A stretch of 6,156 bases of DNA from Nitrospinaceae bacterium (GCA_029937635.1 JAPYPM010000140.1:1-6156); one strand, 5' to 3'. Counted from the stretch's first letter, positions 1 through 5,572 are shown. Notes: generated by a model not told the origin, from the letters alone. Numbers and translations are program-made.

Positions 1-967
1 TAATATTTTTAAAATATTGATGGCTAGTACAGTTTTCTACTTCATGGTGAACACGAATGAACTGATGAGATTGCTCATCACCCTCTAAGACACTAACCCC
101 GTTCAGTTCCATTTCTGCTCCAGGCTCATTCAACCATACTTCATTGTGATTACGAACCAAACGAGTTCCACTTACAGTTTGATAACCCAAGTACTTGCTA
201 TCACGTCTTAAAAAAATTCTGTTTTTTGAAAAGTTCCAAGCCTCTTTAGAGTCTGCTTCTATTTGAATATGAGTCAAGGTTGCGTTATCTTCAACAACAA
301 TATCCTGCACCGAATTGACAAAATAGTTGTCTCCATCACCAACATATTTAACAATTAATTTTAATTCGGATAAAGGCTCGAGATGAATATACGCTCTTGG
401 CACTGTCATCACTGGCCCATTTTTCCCTCCACTTGAAACATTAAGAATCTGCAATGGAACTCCAACTTGTTTATCTCTGCCGACCCTAATCATTACTCCC
501 TGATTCATAAAAGCACTGTTAATAGAAGCAAACACGTCATTTTCCTGCTCAATACTTTTCTGTAAAATATTTTTATACGATTCATCTTTTATGGCTTCTA
601 CCAAAGATCCAATCTTCACGCTGGTACCAAGTGCTGTGGCATCAGACAACTCAGGGCATAATGCACCATCGACAAAAGTCAAGTGACTCCGCTCGCAACC
701 TGCATAAATATGTTGCTGAGCAAAACTCTTTTGAACAAAATTTTCTGTTTTTAAAGAAAAGGACGTATCTGCTAGACTCTTGGTATTAACAAAGGTATAC
801 ATCTCATGTTTACGGTGAGGAAATTTCAAACTTTCAAATACATCAAGAGCCTTTTTATTAAATGGCAAAAAATCAGCACTAGGTTGACCGGCATCAAGAA
901 ATTGTTTATGGAGAGTAAGAACTGCTGACTCAGCACCATTTTTAGATTCTTCAATTGTGCTCGACAT
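1..967 (-). CDS. sufD: SufD, Fe-S cluster assembly complex subunit (C-terminus cut by window edge)
   Basis: SufD pairs with SufB and two SufC ATPases in the cytosolic SufBC2D complex, which builds Fe-S clusters and is the favoured route under oxidative stress or iron limitation. The frame opens at an ATG (967-965) and stays open for 322 codons to the left edge; family members are usually about 420-450 residues, so roughly the last quarter is missing. Visible are the N-terminal helical part with the family-like FPHRKHEMYTF stretch (residues about 49-59), then the repetitive beta-helix core rich in short hydrophobic strands (about 200-310), ending in ENCTSHQYFKNI, which matches the SufD region just before its C-terminal helical domain. 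The region that carries the conserved His of E. coli SufD (H360) lies outside the window. A GAGGA ribosome binding site (978-974) overlaps the sufC stop codon, with only 9 bp between the genes, so translation is probably coupled. Identification is from pattern and context (directly after sufC) and is confident. Confidence 0.93.
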   Translation of the reverse strand, partial: MSSTIEESKNGAESAVLTLHKQFLDAGQPSADFLPFNKKALDVFESLKFPHRKHEMYTFVNTKSLADTSFSLKTENFVQKSFAQQHIYAGCERSHLTFVDGALCPELSDATALGTSVKIGSLVEAIKDESYKNILQKSIEQENDVFASINSAFMNQGVMIRVGRDKQVGVPLQILNVSSGGKNGPVMTVPRAYIHLEPLSELKLIVKYVGDGDNYFVNSVQDIVVEDNATLTHIQIEADSKEAWNFSKNRIFLRRDSKYLGYQTVSGTRLVRNHNEVWLNEPGAEMELNGVSVLEGDEQSHQFIRVHHEVENCTSHQYFKNI

Positions 968-976
968 AAAATTTCC

Positions 977-1723
977 TCAATTCGCTGTGGTTAACCAGTC
1001 GTAGCCCTGCGCTTCAAGTTCATGCGCTAGCTCTTTACCGCCTGTCTTAATAATTTTCCCATTACTGAGAACATGAACAAAGTTAGGTTGAATATGGTCC
1101 AGCAATCTCTGGTAATGGGTAATTAAAATGAGTGCATTGTTTTCGCTATTTAACTTATTAACCCCATCTGCAACGATTCGGAGAGCATCAATATCCAAAC
1201 CAGAATCAGTTTCATCAAGAACAGATAGTACGGGTTTTAAGATAGCCATTTGAAGAATTTCATTTTTTTTCTTTTCGCCACCCGAAAACCCATCATTACA
1301 GCTACGTTCTTTGTATTTATCCTCCATACCAAGCATATCCATCTTTTCCTGAAGAATATCGTTAAAGTCAAGAGGGTCAACTTCGTCTTTTCCTTCGTTG
1401 AGCAATCTAGCGTTATAGGCCATTCGAAGAAACTCTGCGTTATTAACTCCTGGAATTTCGACTGGGTATTGGAAACCCATAAATATTCCAGCTAGAGAGC
1501 GTTCCTCGGTGCTCAAATCAAGTAGATTTTTACCCTGAAATAACACCTCACCAGAGGTCACTTCATATGCAGGATGGCCCGATAAAACTTTAGCCAGAGT
1601 ACTTTTACCCGAGCCGTTTGGACCCATCACAGCATGGACCTCACCCTTTTTAATCGTAAGAGAAATCCCCTTCAGGATTTCGGTTCCTTCAACTGCAGTA
1701 TGCAAATTTTTTATTTCTAACAT
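977..1723 (-). CDS. sufC: SufC, ABC-type ATPase of the SufBCD Fe-S assembly complex
   Basis: SufC is the cytosolic ABC-family ATPase that binds SufB and SufD; ATP-driven SufC dimerisation reshapes the complex to allow cluster assembly. The 248-residue length is normal for the family. Visible motifs are Walker A GPNGSGKST (34-42), Q-loop GFQYP (Q85), signature FSGGE (146-150) followed by the SufC-typical KKKNEILQMA, Walker B with D170-E171 inside LDETDSGLDIDAL, and the switch histidine H203 in THYQRLL. There are no membrane segments, as expected for a SUF rather than transporter ATPase. I chose the ATG at 1723-1721 because MLEIKNL is the standard SufC beginning and an AGGAAA site lies 7 bp upstream (1736-1731). 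The frame is open for 27 more codons to a TTG at 1804, but that stretch has no family similarity. It follows sufB after an unusually long 110-bp gap and is tightly spaced to sufD. Confidence 0.97.
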   Translation of the reverse strand: MLEIKNLHTAVEGTEILKGISLTIKKGEVHAVMGPNGSGKSTLAKVLSGHPAYEVTSGEVLFQGKNLLDLSTEERSLAGIFMGFQYPVEIPGVNNAEFLRMAYNARLLNEGKDEVDPLDFNDILQEKMDMLGMEDKYKERSCNDGFSGGEKKKNEILQMAILKPVLSVLDETDSGLDIDALRIVADGVNKLNSENNALILITHYQRLLDHIQPNFVHVLSNGKIIKTGGKELAHELEAQGYDWLTTAN

Positions 1724-1802
1724 TAAACTGTTTCCTATTTTATTTAAAGTTGTGCCTGTAAGGATCAAGAATACCCTCCAGACGAAACCTAGCTGACCTC
1801 TC

Positions 1803-1818
1803 AAGCTTCGTAAAGCTT
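1803..1818 (-). promoter_or_regulatory. Stem-loop in the sufB-sufC gap
   Basis: On the minus strand, AAGCTT-TACG-AAGCTT forms a perfect 6-bp stem closed by a UACG loop, which fits the stable UNCG tetraloop class. An outer CCT/AGG pairing (about 1824-1796) could extend it across a small internal loop. It starts about 15 nt after the sufB stop codon and is not followed by a U tract, so it does not look like an intrinsic terminator. An RNA-stability or processing element between sufB and sufC is the likeliest role. This is inferred from sequence symmetry alone. Confidence 0.35.
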
Positions 1819-1833
1819 TAGGAAATAAAAATA

Positions 1834-3282
1834 TCAGCCGACGCTATTTTCTAGTTTTAAGGTAAGGAGCTTTTGTGCTTCCACTGCAAATTCCATAGGA
1901 AGTTGTTTAAAAACATCCTTACAGAATCCATTTATGAGAGTCGCAATAGCATTTTCCCGCGAAATACCTCGTTGCTCAAAATAGAACAACTGCTCTTCAC
2001 TAATCTTTGAAGTGGATGCTTCATGCTCGATCTGCAGAGAACTATTTCCCGTTTCAATATATGGGAACGTGTGAGCGCTTGATTGATCCCCAACCAACAT
2101 GCTATCACACTGTGTGTAGTTTCTTGAGTTTGTTGCGTTCTTTCCTACTTTAACCTGACCGCGGTAGCTATTACTAGAATGATCAGCGGAGATTCCTTTT
2201 GAAATGATGCTCGACCGGGTATTCTTTCCGATATGCATCATTTTAGTTCCAGTATCTGCCTGCATATACCCATTGGTGAGAGCGACTGAATAAAATTCTC
2301 CCACCGAACCATCTCCTTGCAAGATACAGCTTGGATATTTCCATGTAATTGCAGACCCCGTTTCTACTTGAGTCCAAGAAATTTTCGACTTTTCACCCTG
2401 GCATTTTCCACGTTTAGTAACAAAATTATAAATTCCACCCTTACCGGTTTCAGGGTCTCCCGCATACCAGTTTTGTACAGTGCTATATTTAATTTCAGCA
2501 CTGTCCAAAGTCACAAGTTCTACGACAGCTGCATGCAATTGGTTAGTATCAAACTGAGGCGCCGTACAACCCTCAAGGTAAGAAACATAACTATTCTCAG
2601 CACAAATAATCAAGGTACGTTCAAACTGGCCTGTTTCTTCAGTATTGATTCTGAAATAGGTAGATAATTCCATAGGGGAAATAGTGTCTGGAGGTATATA
2701 CACAAAAGACCCGTCGGTAAATACTGCGCTATTAAGCGCAGCGTAATAATTATCTCCTATAGGAACCACTGTTCCTAGGTATTCTTCAATCAACTCAGGG
2801 TAATCCTTCACTGCCTCGGAAAAAGAGCAGAAAATAATACCCACCTCCATCAACTTTTTTTTATGCGTTGTAGCCACACTAACACTATCGAAAACAGCAT
2901 CCACCGCAACGTTAGCCAACTTTTTTTGTTCCTCCAAAGGAATTCCTAACTTTTCAAAGGTATTAAGAATCTCAGGATCCACCTCATCTAAACTTGCCAA
3001 TTTCTTTTTTGGCTTTGGAGCGGAATAATAAGAAATGTTTTGGAAATCAATCTTTGGATATTGAACATTCGGCCACGTAGGCTCTTTCATCGTTAACCAT
3101 TTTTCGTAGGCCTTTAGTCTAAAATTAAGCATGAACTCAGGCTCGCCTTTTTTCTTAGAAATAGCTCGAACAACCCCTTCGTCAAGACCTTTAGCAAACG
3201 TATCAGATTCGACATTAGTAGTGAATCCGTACTTGTAATCTTTATCTATAGCTTCGGTTACTGATTTTTCTTTGGTTTCCAT
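1834..3282 (-). CDS. sufB: SufB, Fe-S cluster assembly scaffold subunit
   Basis: SufB is the core scaffold of the SufBC2D complex; it receives persulfide sulfur and is where the nascent cluster is thought to form, at the SufB-SufD interface. The protein is full length (482 residues; E. coli SufB is about 495). The N-terminus has the diagnostic YKYGF...GL-EGVVRAIS-KK-EPEFML pattern (17-52), followed by FTDGSFVYIPP (188-198), EGCTAPQF (237-244, Cys239), QCDSML (391-396, Cys392), GAHTFPYIE-like SSAHTFPYIE (401-410) and IEHEAS (418-423). Compared from memory with E. coli SufB, Cys239 and Cys392 correspond to C254 and C405, and E419-H420-E421 to E432-H433-E434, residues tied to sulfur transfer and cluster assembly, so the active apparatus looks intact. 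The ATG at 3282-3280 has AGGGAG (3299-3294) 11 bp upstream, within a small hairpin. It is second in the operon, 97 bp after the NifU-like gene. Confidence 0.98.
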   Translation of the reverse strand: METKEKSVTEAIDKDYKYGFTTNVESDTFAKGLDEGVVRAISKKKGEPEFMLNFRLKAYEKWLTMKEPTWPNVQYPKIDFQNISYYSAPKPKKKLASLDEVDPEILNTFEKLGIPLEEQKKLANVAVDAVFDSVSVATTHKKKLMEVGIIFCSFSEAVKDYPELIEEYLGTVVPIGDNYYAALNSAVFTDGSFVYIPPDTISPMELSTYFRINTEETGQFERTLIICAENSYVSYLEGCTAPQFDTNQLHAAVVELVTLDSAEIKYSTVQNWYAGDPETGKGGIYNFVTKRGKCQGEKSKISWTQVETGSAITWKYPSCILQGDGSVGEFYSVALTNGYMQADTGTKMMHIGKNTRSSIISKGISADHSSNSYRGQVKVGKNATNSRNYTQCDSMLVGDQSSAHTFPYIETGNSSLQIEHEASTSKISEEQLFYFEQRGISRENAIATLINGFCKDVFKQLPMEFAVEAQKLLTLKLENSVG

Positions 3283-3293
3283 ATATATTATTG

Positions 3294-3308
3294 CTCCCTT
3301 AGAAAGGG
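3294..3308 (-). promoter_or_regulatory. sufB ribosome binding site held in a small hairpin
   Basis: The only good Shine-Dalgarno for sufB, AGGGAG (3299-3294), overlaps a perfect 5-bp inverted repeat on the minus strand: CCCTT (3308-3304), loop TCT, AAGGG (3300-3296). If the stem forms in the mRNA, four of the six Shine-Dalgarno bases are paired. The stem is short with a 3-nt loop, so it would breathe easily. A modulating role in sufB translation is inference; the base pairing itself is visible. Confidence 0.4.
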
Positions 3309-3318
3309 GAATTGTATT

Positions 3319-3349
3319 GTTATAAATAACTACTGATAAAACTTATCAA
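3319..3349 (-). promoter_or_regulatory. Possible internal sufB promoter overlapping two inverted repeats
   Basis: In the 97-bp gap before sufB the minus strand shows TTGATA (3349-3344) and TATAAC (3324-3319), each five of six matches to the -35 and -10 consensus, but with a long 19-bp spacer. The -35 lies in a perfect inverted repeat TGATAA-N3-TTATCA (3334-3348) and the -10 in GTTAT-N2-ATAAC (3319-3330). It could allow sufBCD to be transcribed separately from the NifU-like gene, with the repeats as operators. The AT-rich context makes chance matches common. Confidence 0.28.
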
Positions 3350-3379
3350 AGCAGAATTTGACCCAAGTTCCCAAAAAAA

Positions 3380-4126
3380 TCACATATTGGGAATAACGAT
3401 CAATTCATTATGAATTTCTTTCCGTAAGGCTTGTTCCATAAATGATAACGTGGCTCCCAAAGAAGATCCACAACTTCCGCATGCTCCTTGATATTGGATC
3501 ATCACTTTTTCGCCATCAACAACATCCAACACTTGGACATTTCCACCATCGGACATTAAAGCGGGACGAACTTTATCATCAAGAACTATATTTATCTGTA
3601 TAATTTGATCTTCTTTACTTAAACCCATCCAAGCCTGTTCGGCCATAGATAGCTCGGAGGAAGACACTGCTTTAACCGCCTTTTTATCTATAGATGCACT
3701 TACTTCTGATACTGCTTTAGCTGCTGGATATCCCTGTTGGACAACTTTAAGTAACTCTTCAACATTAGCAAAAGCTTTGTTCTTAGACTCAGGAACTGCG
3801 GAAACTTCTGGCTCATCCCTTAGACATACCTCAATGTCCTCTCCTCTCAACGAACACGCCTCATCAATTGTTAGCCCTTTGATCATAGTACAAAGGGTCT
3901 CACCAATAGCAACTGAGACTTTACCACCGTAAGCAAAAAATTTTGCGCTATAAATGCGATCTTCCACCTTATCTGCCAATAAGTATATCTTAGTATCCTT
4001 AAATTTGGCTTCAACTAAAGTCATCCCTTTAACAAAAGCGTCATCTTTATCGTACGCGCCTCGATATTTCGGATGAGCAGCAGCCTCGTCAAATTTTTTG
4101 GAAAATTTTTCTTCAGAGACGGTCAT
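3380..4126 (-). CDS. NifU-like protein: degenerate IscU-type N-domain plus NifU C-terminal (Nfu) CxxC domain
   Basis: Proteins of this type hold or deliver Fe-S clusters to target enzymes. The C-terminal third (about 172-248) is a clear NifU/Nfu domain: LDDKVRPALMSDGGNVQVLDV leads to GACGSCGSS, with C216 and C219 forming the CxxC that binds a bridging [4Fe-4S] cluster in Nfu dimers. Residues about 5-110 resemble an IscU/NifU N-terminal scaffold fold (KVEDRIYSAKFFAYGG...TLCTMIKGLTIDEACSL), but the expected cluster cysteines look absent: the usual YGCG reads YGGK, the upstream CGD region reads VKGM, and the late HCS reads VSA. Cys79, Cys91 and Cys101 are present at other places. Residues about 115-170 are an Ala/Ser/Lys-rich linker. 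The gene is first in the suf operon, arguing for a carrier or assembly partner of SufBCD. The ATG at 4126-4124 has only a weak GGGG ribosome site 8 bp upstream. Family assignment is firm for the C-domain and moderate for the N-domain; no symbol is assigned. Confidence 0.85.
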   Translation of the reverse strand: MTVSEEKFSKKFDEAAAHPKYRGAYDKDDAFVKGMTLVEAKFKDTKIYLLADKVEDRIYSAKFFAYGGKVSVAIGETLCTMIKGLTIDEACSLRGEDIEVCLRDEPEVSAVPESKNKAFANVEELLKVVQQGYPAAKAVSEVSASIDKKAVKAVSSSELSMAEQAWMGLSKEDQIIQINIVLDDKVRPALMSDGGNVQVLDVVDGEKVMIQYQGACGSCGSSLGATLSFMEQALRKEIHNELIVIPNM

Positions 4127-4182
4127 TTAATAAACCCCATCTGTTCTAATTGTTGTTAAAAGTCTGATGGATCTAAAGGCTC

Positions 4183-4228
4183 AAAAAATCAGCGAAAAAT
4201 ACCCCGAAAATATTTTGGGGAAATCGCT
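4183..4228 (-). promoter_or_regulatory. Interrupted hairpin plus U tract at the predicted 5' end of the suf transcript
   Basis: On the minus strand AGCGA (4228-4224) pairs with TCGCT (4195-4191), and CCCC (4220-4217) with GGGG (4205-4202), with a further AAA/TTT pairing around a 3-nt loop after one A-C mismatch. A run of six T (4188-4183) follows two bases after the stem. The predicted transcription start falls at or next to 4228, so the nascent suf mRNA would open with this structure. It has the outline of an intrinsic terminator or attenuator, or could be a 5' stabilising structure. Internal loops (3 and 6 nt) weaken it. Confidence 0.45.
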
Positions 4229-4234
4229 TACTTA

Positions 4235-4263
4235 ATTATAGGTTATTGACTTAAAAAATTCAA
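4235..4263 (-). promoter_or_regulatory. Main promoter for the NifU-like/sufBCD operon
   Basis: The minus strand carries a perfect TATAAT (-10, 4240-4235) and TTGAAT (-35, 4263-4258) with the optimal 17-bp spacer, a good sigma-70-type promoter. Transcription would start near 4228, giving a leader of about 100 nt before the NifU-like ATG. It is the best promoter in the window and faces the operon. The -35 box lies inside a palindrome, suggesting repressor control. Confidence 0.65.
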
Positions 4264-4269
4264 ACAACC
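4241..4269. promoter_or_regulatory. Candidate operator: 29-bp imperfect palindrome between divergent promoters
   Basis: GGTT (4241-4244), TTGA (4246-4249) and TT (4251-4252) mirror AA (4257-4258), TCAA (4260-4263) and AACC (4266-4269) around an AAAA centre, with one mismatched pair and one extra base on the right. It covers the spacer and -35 box of the suf promoter and contains the plus-strand TTGACT. The TTGACT half-site next to an A/T centre recalls IscR type-1 sites, but the right half departs from that consensus, so the regulator is unidentified. Confidence 0.4.
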
Positions 4270-4276
4270 CTAATAT
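4246..4276 (+). promoter_or_regulatory. Possible plus-strand promoter overlapping the suf promoter
   Basis: TTGACT (4246-4251) and TAATAT (4271-4276) are each close to consensus but separated by 19 bp, longer than ideal. A start near 4283 would leave a moaA leader of about 275 nt. Its -35 lies in the spacer of the minus-strand suf promoter, so the two could not easily be occupied together. Confidence 0.3.
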
Positions 4277-4280
4277 AGTA

Positions 4281-4314
4281 GGTTAACATCTATTTAGATG
4301 TAAGAAACCTTTTT
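4281..4314 (+). promoter_or_regulatory. Stem-loop with T run in the divergent region
   Basis: ACATCT (4286-4291) and AGATGT (4296-4301) form a perfect 6-bp inverted repeat with loop ATTT, flanked by GGTT (4281-4284) and AACC (4306-4309), then five T (4310-4314). As plus-strand RNA it resembles a weak terminator or attenuator just after the upstream plus promoter. As DNA, it is a 16-bp palindrome about 60-75 bp upstream of the suf start and could be a regulator site. Which of the two applies cannot be decided from sequence. Confidence 0.33.
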
Positions 4315-4423
4315 ATGGTTCATTATATTACACAAAACTTAGCTCTAATCCTATAAGCAAGATTAAAAATAGCGATAGGTTTTATAAACCAAGAAACAAT
4401 AACTTAAATAATCAGATGCATTA

Positions 4424-4444
4424 TCCAATTGGAAAGGATATAAT
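4424..4444 (+). promoter_or_regulatory. Possible moaA-proximal promoter (-10) with adjacent palindrome
   Basis: A perfect TATAAT lies at 4439-4444, placing a start near 4451 and giving a moaA leader of about 108 nt. No convincing -35 box lies 16-18 bp upstream (the sequence there is around GATGCAT), so it would need an activator or be weak. The 10-bp perfect palindrome TCCAATTGGA (4424-4433) occupies the spacer, and AAGGAT (4434-4439) is mirrored by ATCCTT (4453-4458) across the -10, both operator-like. Confidence 0.35.
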
Positions 4445-4528
4445 TTAGATTAATCCTTAAGGTAGGTAAGTAAAAGAAGACTGTTCTCGGCGATTTGCGG
4501 ATTTTAACTGACAGACGATGAAGTGGGT

Positions 4529-4552
4529 TGATAAATCTATATTATCAGGGAG
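4529..4552 (+). promoter_or_regulatory. moaA ribosome binding site abutting a stem-loop
   Basis: AGGGAG (4547-4552), 6 bp before the moaA ATG, is a strong Shine-Dalgarno and supports the chosen start. Immediately before it, TGATAA (4529-4534) and TTATCA (4542-4547) form a perfect 6-bp inverted repeat with a 7-nt loop, and the last stem base is the first base of the Shine-Dalgarno. It could influence translation as RNA or bind a regulator as DNA. Confidence 0.45.
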
Positions 4553-4558
4553 AGAGGA

Positions 4559-5572
4559 ATGACAGCTTTAACAGAAAACACAAGGCAAACACTGGTTGAT
4601 GGCATGGGTAGGACCATAGTAAACCTACGGATTTCTGTTACAGATCGTTGTAATTTTCGCTGTACTTATTGCATGCCGGCTGACAATGTCGAATTTATGC
4701 CTCGCGACAAATTACTCACATTTGAGGAGATCACCCGTATTGTTCGAATTGGAGCTGGGATGGGAATCAAACGACTACGGCTCACAGGAGGTGAACCTCT
4801 TATGCGTAAAGATCTCCCTACTCTCATTAGCATGCTCACCAGGATAGATGGAATAGAGGATATTGCGATGACCACTAACGCATTTTTTCTCAAAGAACAC
4901 GCTAAGGCATTGAAAGATGCTGGACTCAAAAGACTCAATATAAGCCTCGATGCTCTTGACCCAGAAAAGTTCCGAGACGTGAATCGAAGAGATTGTATAA
5001 AAGAAGTCTTGGAAGGAATGAGGGTTTCAGCTGAAGTTGGTTTTAAATCGATCAAAGTCAACGCTGTCGCAATGAAGAACTTCTCAGAAACTGAAATTCT
5101 GGGGCTTATTGAAATGGGACGCTCTGAAGGCTTTGAAATTCGTTTCATTGAGTTCATGCCTCTAGATTCCGACCGAAATTGGAAACGAGATAAAGTACTT
5201 TTTGGCCACGAAATTCTTGACCTTATAAGGGAAAAACACGAATTAGTACCCGTAGAAAATTCATTAGAAATTGGGCCTGCCAGTGAATATGACTTCGCTG
5301 ATGGCAAAGGACGTATTGGCATTATAACTGCTGTAAGCAACCCATTTTGTGACCACTGCAATCGGATTCGAATGACAGCTAACGGCAAACTTCGCACATG
5401 TCTCTTCTCTACAGATGAAACAGATCTCAAAGAACTAATTCGCGGTAACGCTTCTGATGAAGATATTGTAAAAGCAATAAAAGACGCAGTACTTGTTAAA
5501 GAACCCGGCCACAAAATTAACCTGGATGATTTTGAACAGCCCCAGCGAGCTATGCATGCTATTGGTGGTTGA
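4559..5572 (+). CDS. moaA: MoaA, GTP 3',8-cyclase (radical SAM, molybdenum cofactor synthesis)
   Basis: MoaA converts GTP to 3',8-cyclo-7,8-dihydro-GTP in the cytosol; MoaC then makes cyclic pyranopterin monophosphate, the first stable intermediate of molybdenum cofactor synthesis. The 337-residue length is typical. The radical-SAM cluster motif is CNFRCTYC (C31, C35, C38), followed by the SAM-binding LTGGEP (75-80) and NISLDAL (127-133). The C-terminal substrate-binding [4Fe-4S] cluster is seen in NPFCDHCNRIRMTANGKLRTCLF (261-283; C264, C267, C281). EPGHKI (315-320) and QPQRAMHAIGG end the protein, with the terminal Gly-Gly needed for activity in MoaA. The usual TTNG reads TTNA (105-108), a minor variation. 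The start has a strong AGGGAG site 6 bp upstream, and the DGMGRTIVNLRISVTDRC opening is as expected. No other moa/moe gene is adjacent. It is divergent from the suf operon, which may supply its clusters. Confidence 0.98.
   Translation: MTALTENTRQTLVDGMGRTIVNLRISVTDRCNFRCTYCMPADNVEFMPRDKLLTFEEITRIVRIGAGMGIKRLRLTGGEPLMRKDLPTLISMLTRIDGIEDIAMTTNAFFLKEHAKALKDAGLKRLNISLDALDPEKFRDVNRRDCIKEVLEGMRVSAEVGFKSIKVNAVAMKNFSETEILGLIEMGRSEGFEIRFIEFMPLDSDRNWKRDKVLFGHEILDLIREKHELVPVENSLEIGPASEYDFADGKGRIGIITAVSNPFCDHCNRIRMTANGKLRTCLFSTDETDLKELIRGNASDEDIVKAIKDAVLVKEPGHKINLDDFEQPQRAMHAIGG

Larger units (their letters stand above)
4315..4558 (+). other. AT-rich moaA upstream/leader region
   Basis: This non-coding stretch completes the divergent region. 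Besides the promoter candidate and the hairpin listed separately, it has GGTTT-TAT-AAACC (4378-4390) and the palindrome CCTTAAGG (4455-4462). The last 90 bases are less AT-rich (around CTCGGCGATTTGCGG, 4486-4500) and could form leader structure; CTGT near 4481 and ACAG near 4511 could pair. I could not fit it to a molybdenum-cofactor riboswitch and see no small gene here. Confidence 0.4.

Noticed and set aside
1250..1495. Plus-strand open frame of 81 codons inside sufC
   Set aside because: Antisense to the SufC signature region; low-complexity Phe/Lys/Val-rich product typical of a reverse-frame artefact.
1724..1804. 27-codon N-terminal extension of SufC from a TTG
   Set aside because: MLEIKNL at 1723 is the canonical SufC start with a good ribosome site; the extension has no family similarity.
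2317..2667. Plus-strand open frame of 116 codons inside sufB
   Set aside because: Antisense to a highly conserved coding region, with no domain features.
4261..4280. SufR-type operator (CAAC-N6-GTTG) near the suf promoter
   Set aside because: A CAAC is present at 4265-4268 but no GTTG follows at the required distance.
4451..4558. Molybdenum-cofactor (Moco) riboswitch before moaA
   Set aside because: The context invites it, but I could not trace the multi-stem Moco architecture in this leader by eye.
4666..5514. Minus-strand open frame of 282 codons antisense to moaA
   Set aside because: It lies wholly inside the unmistakable moaA gene, its product is Ser/Arg/Ile-rich without recognisable motifs, and no ribosome site supports it.
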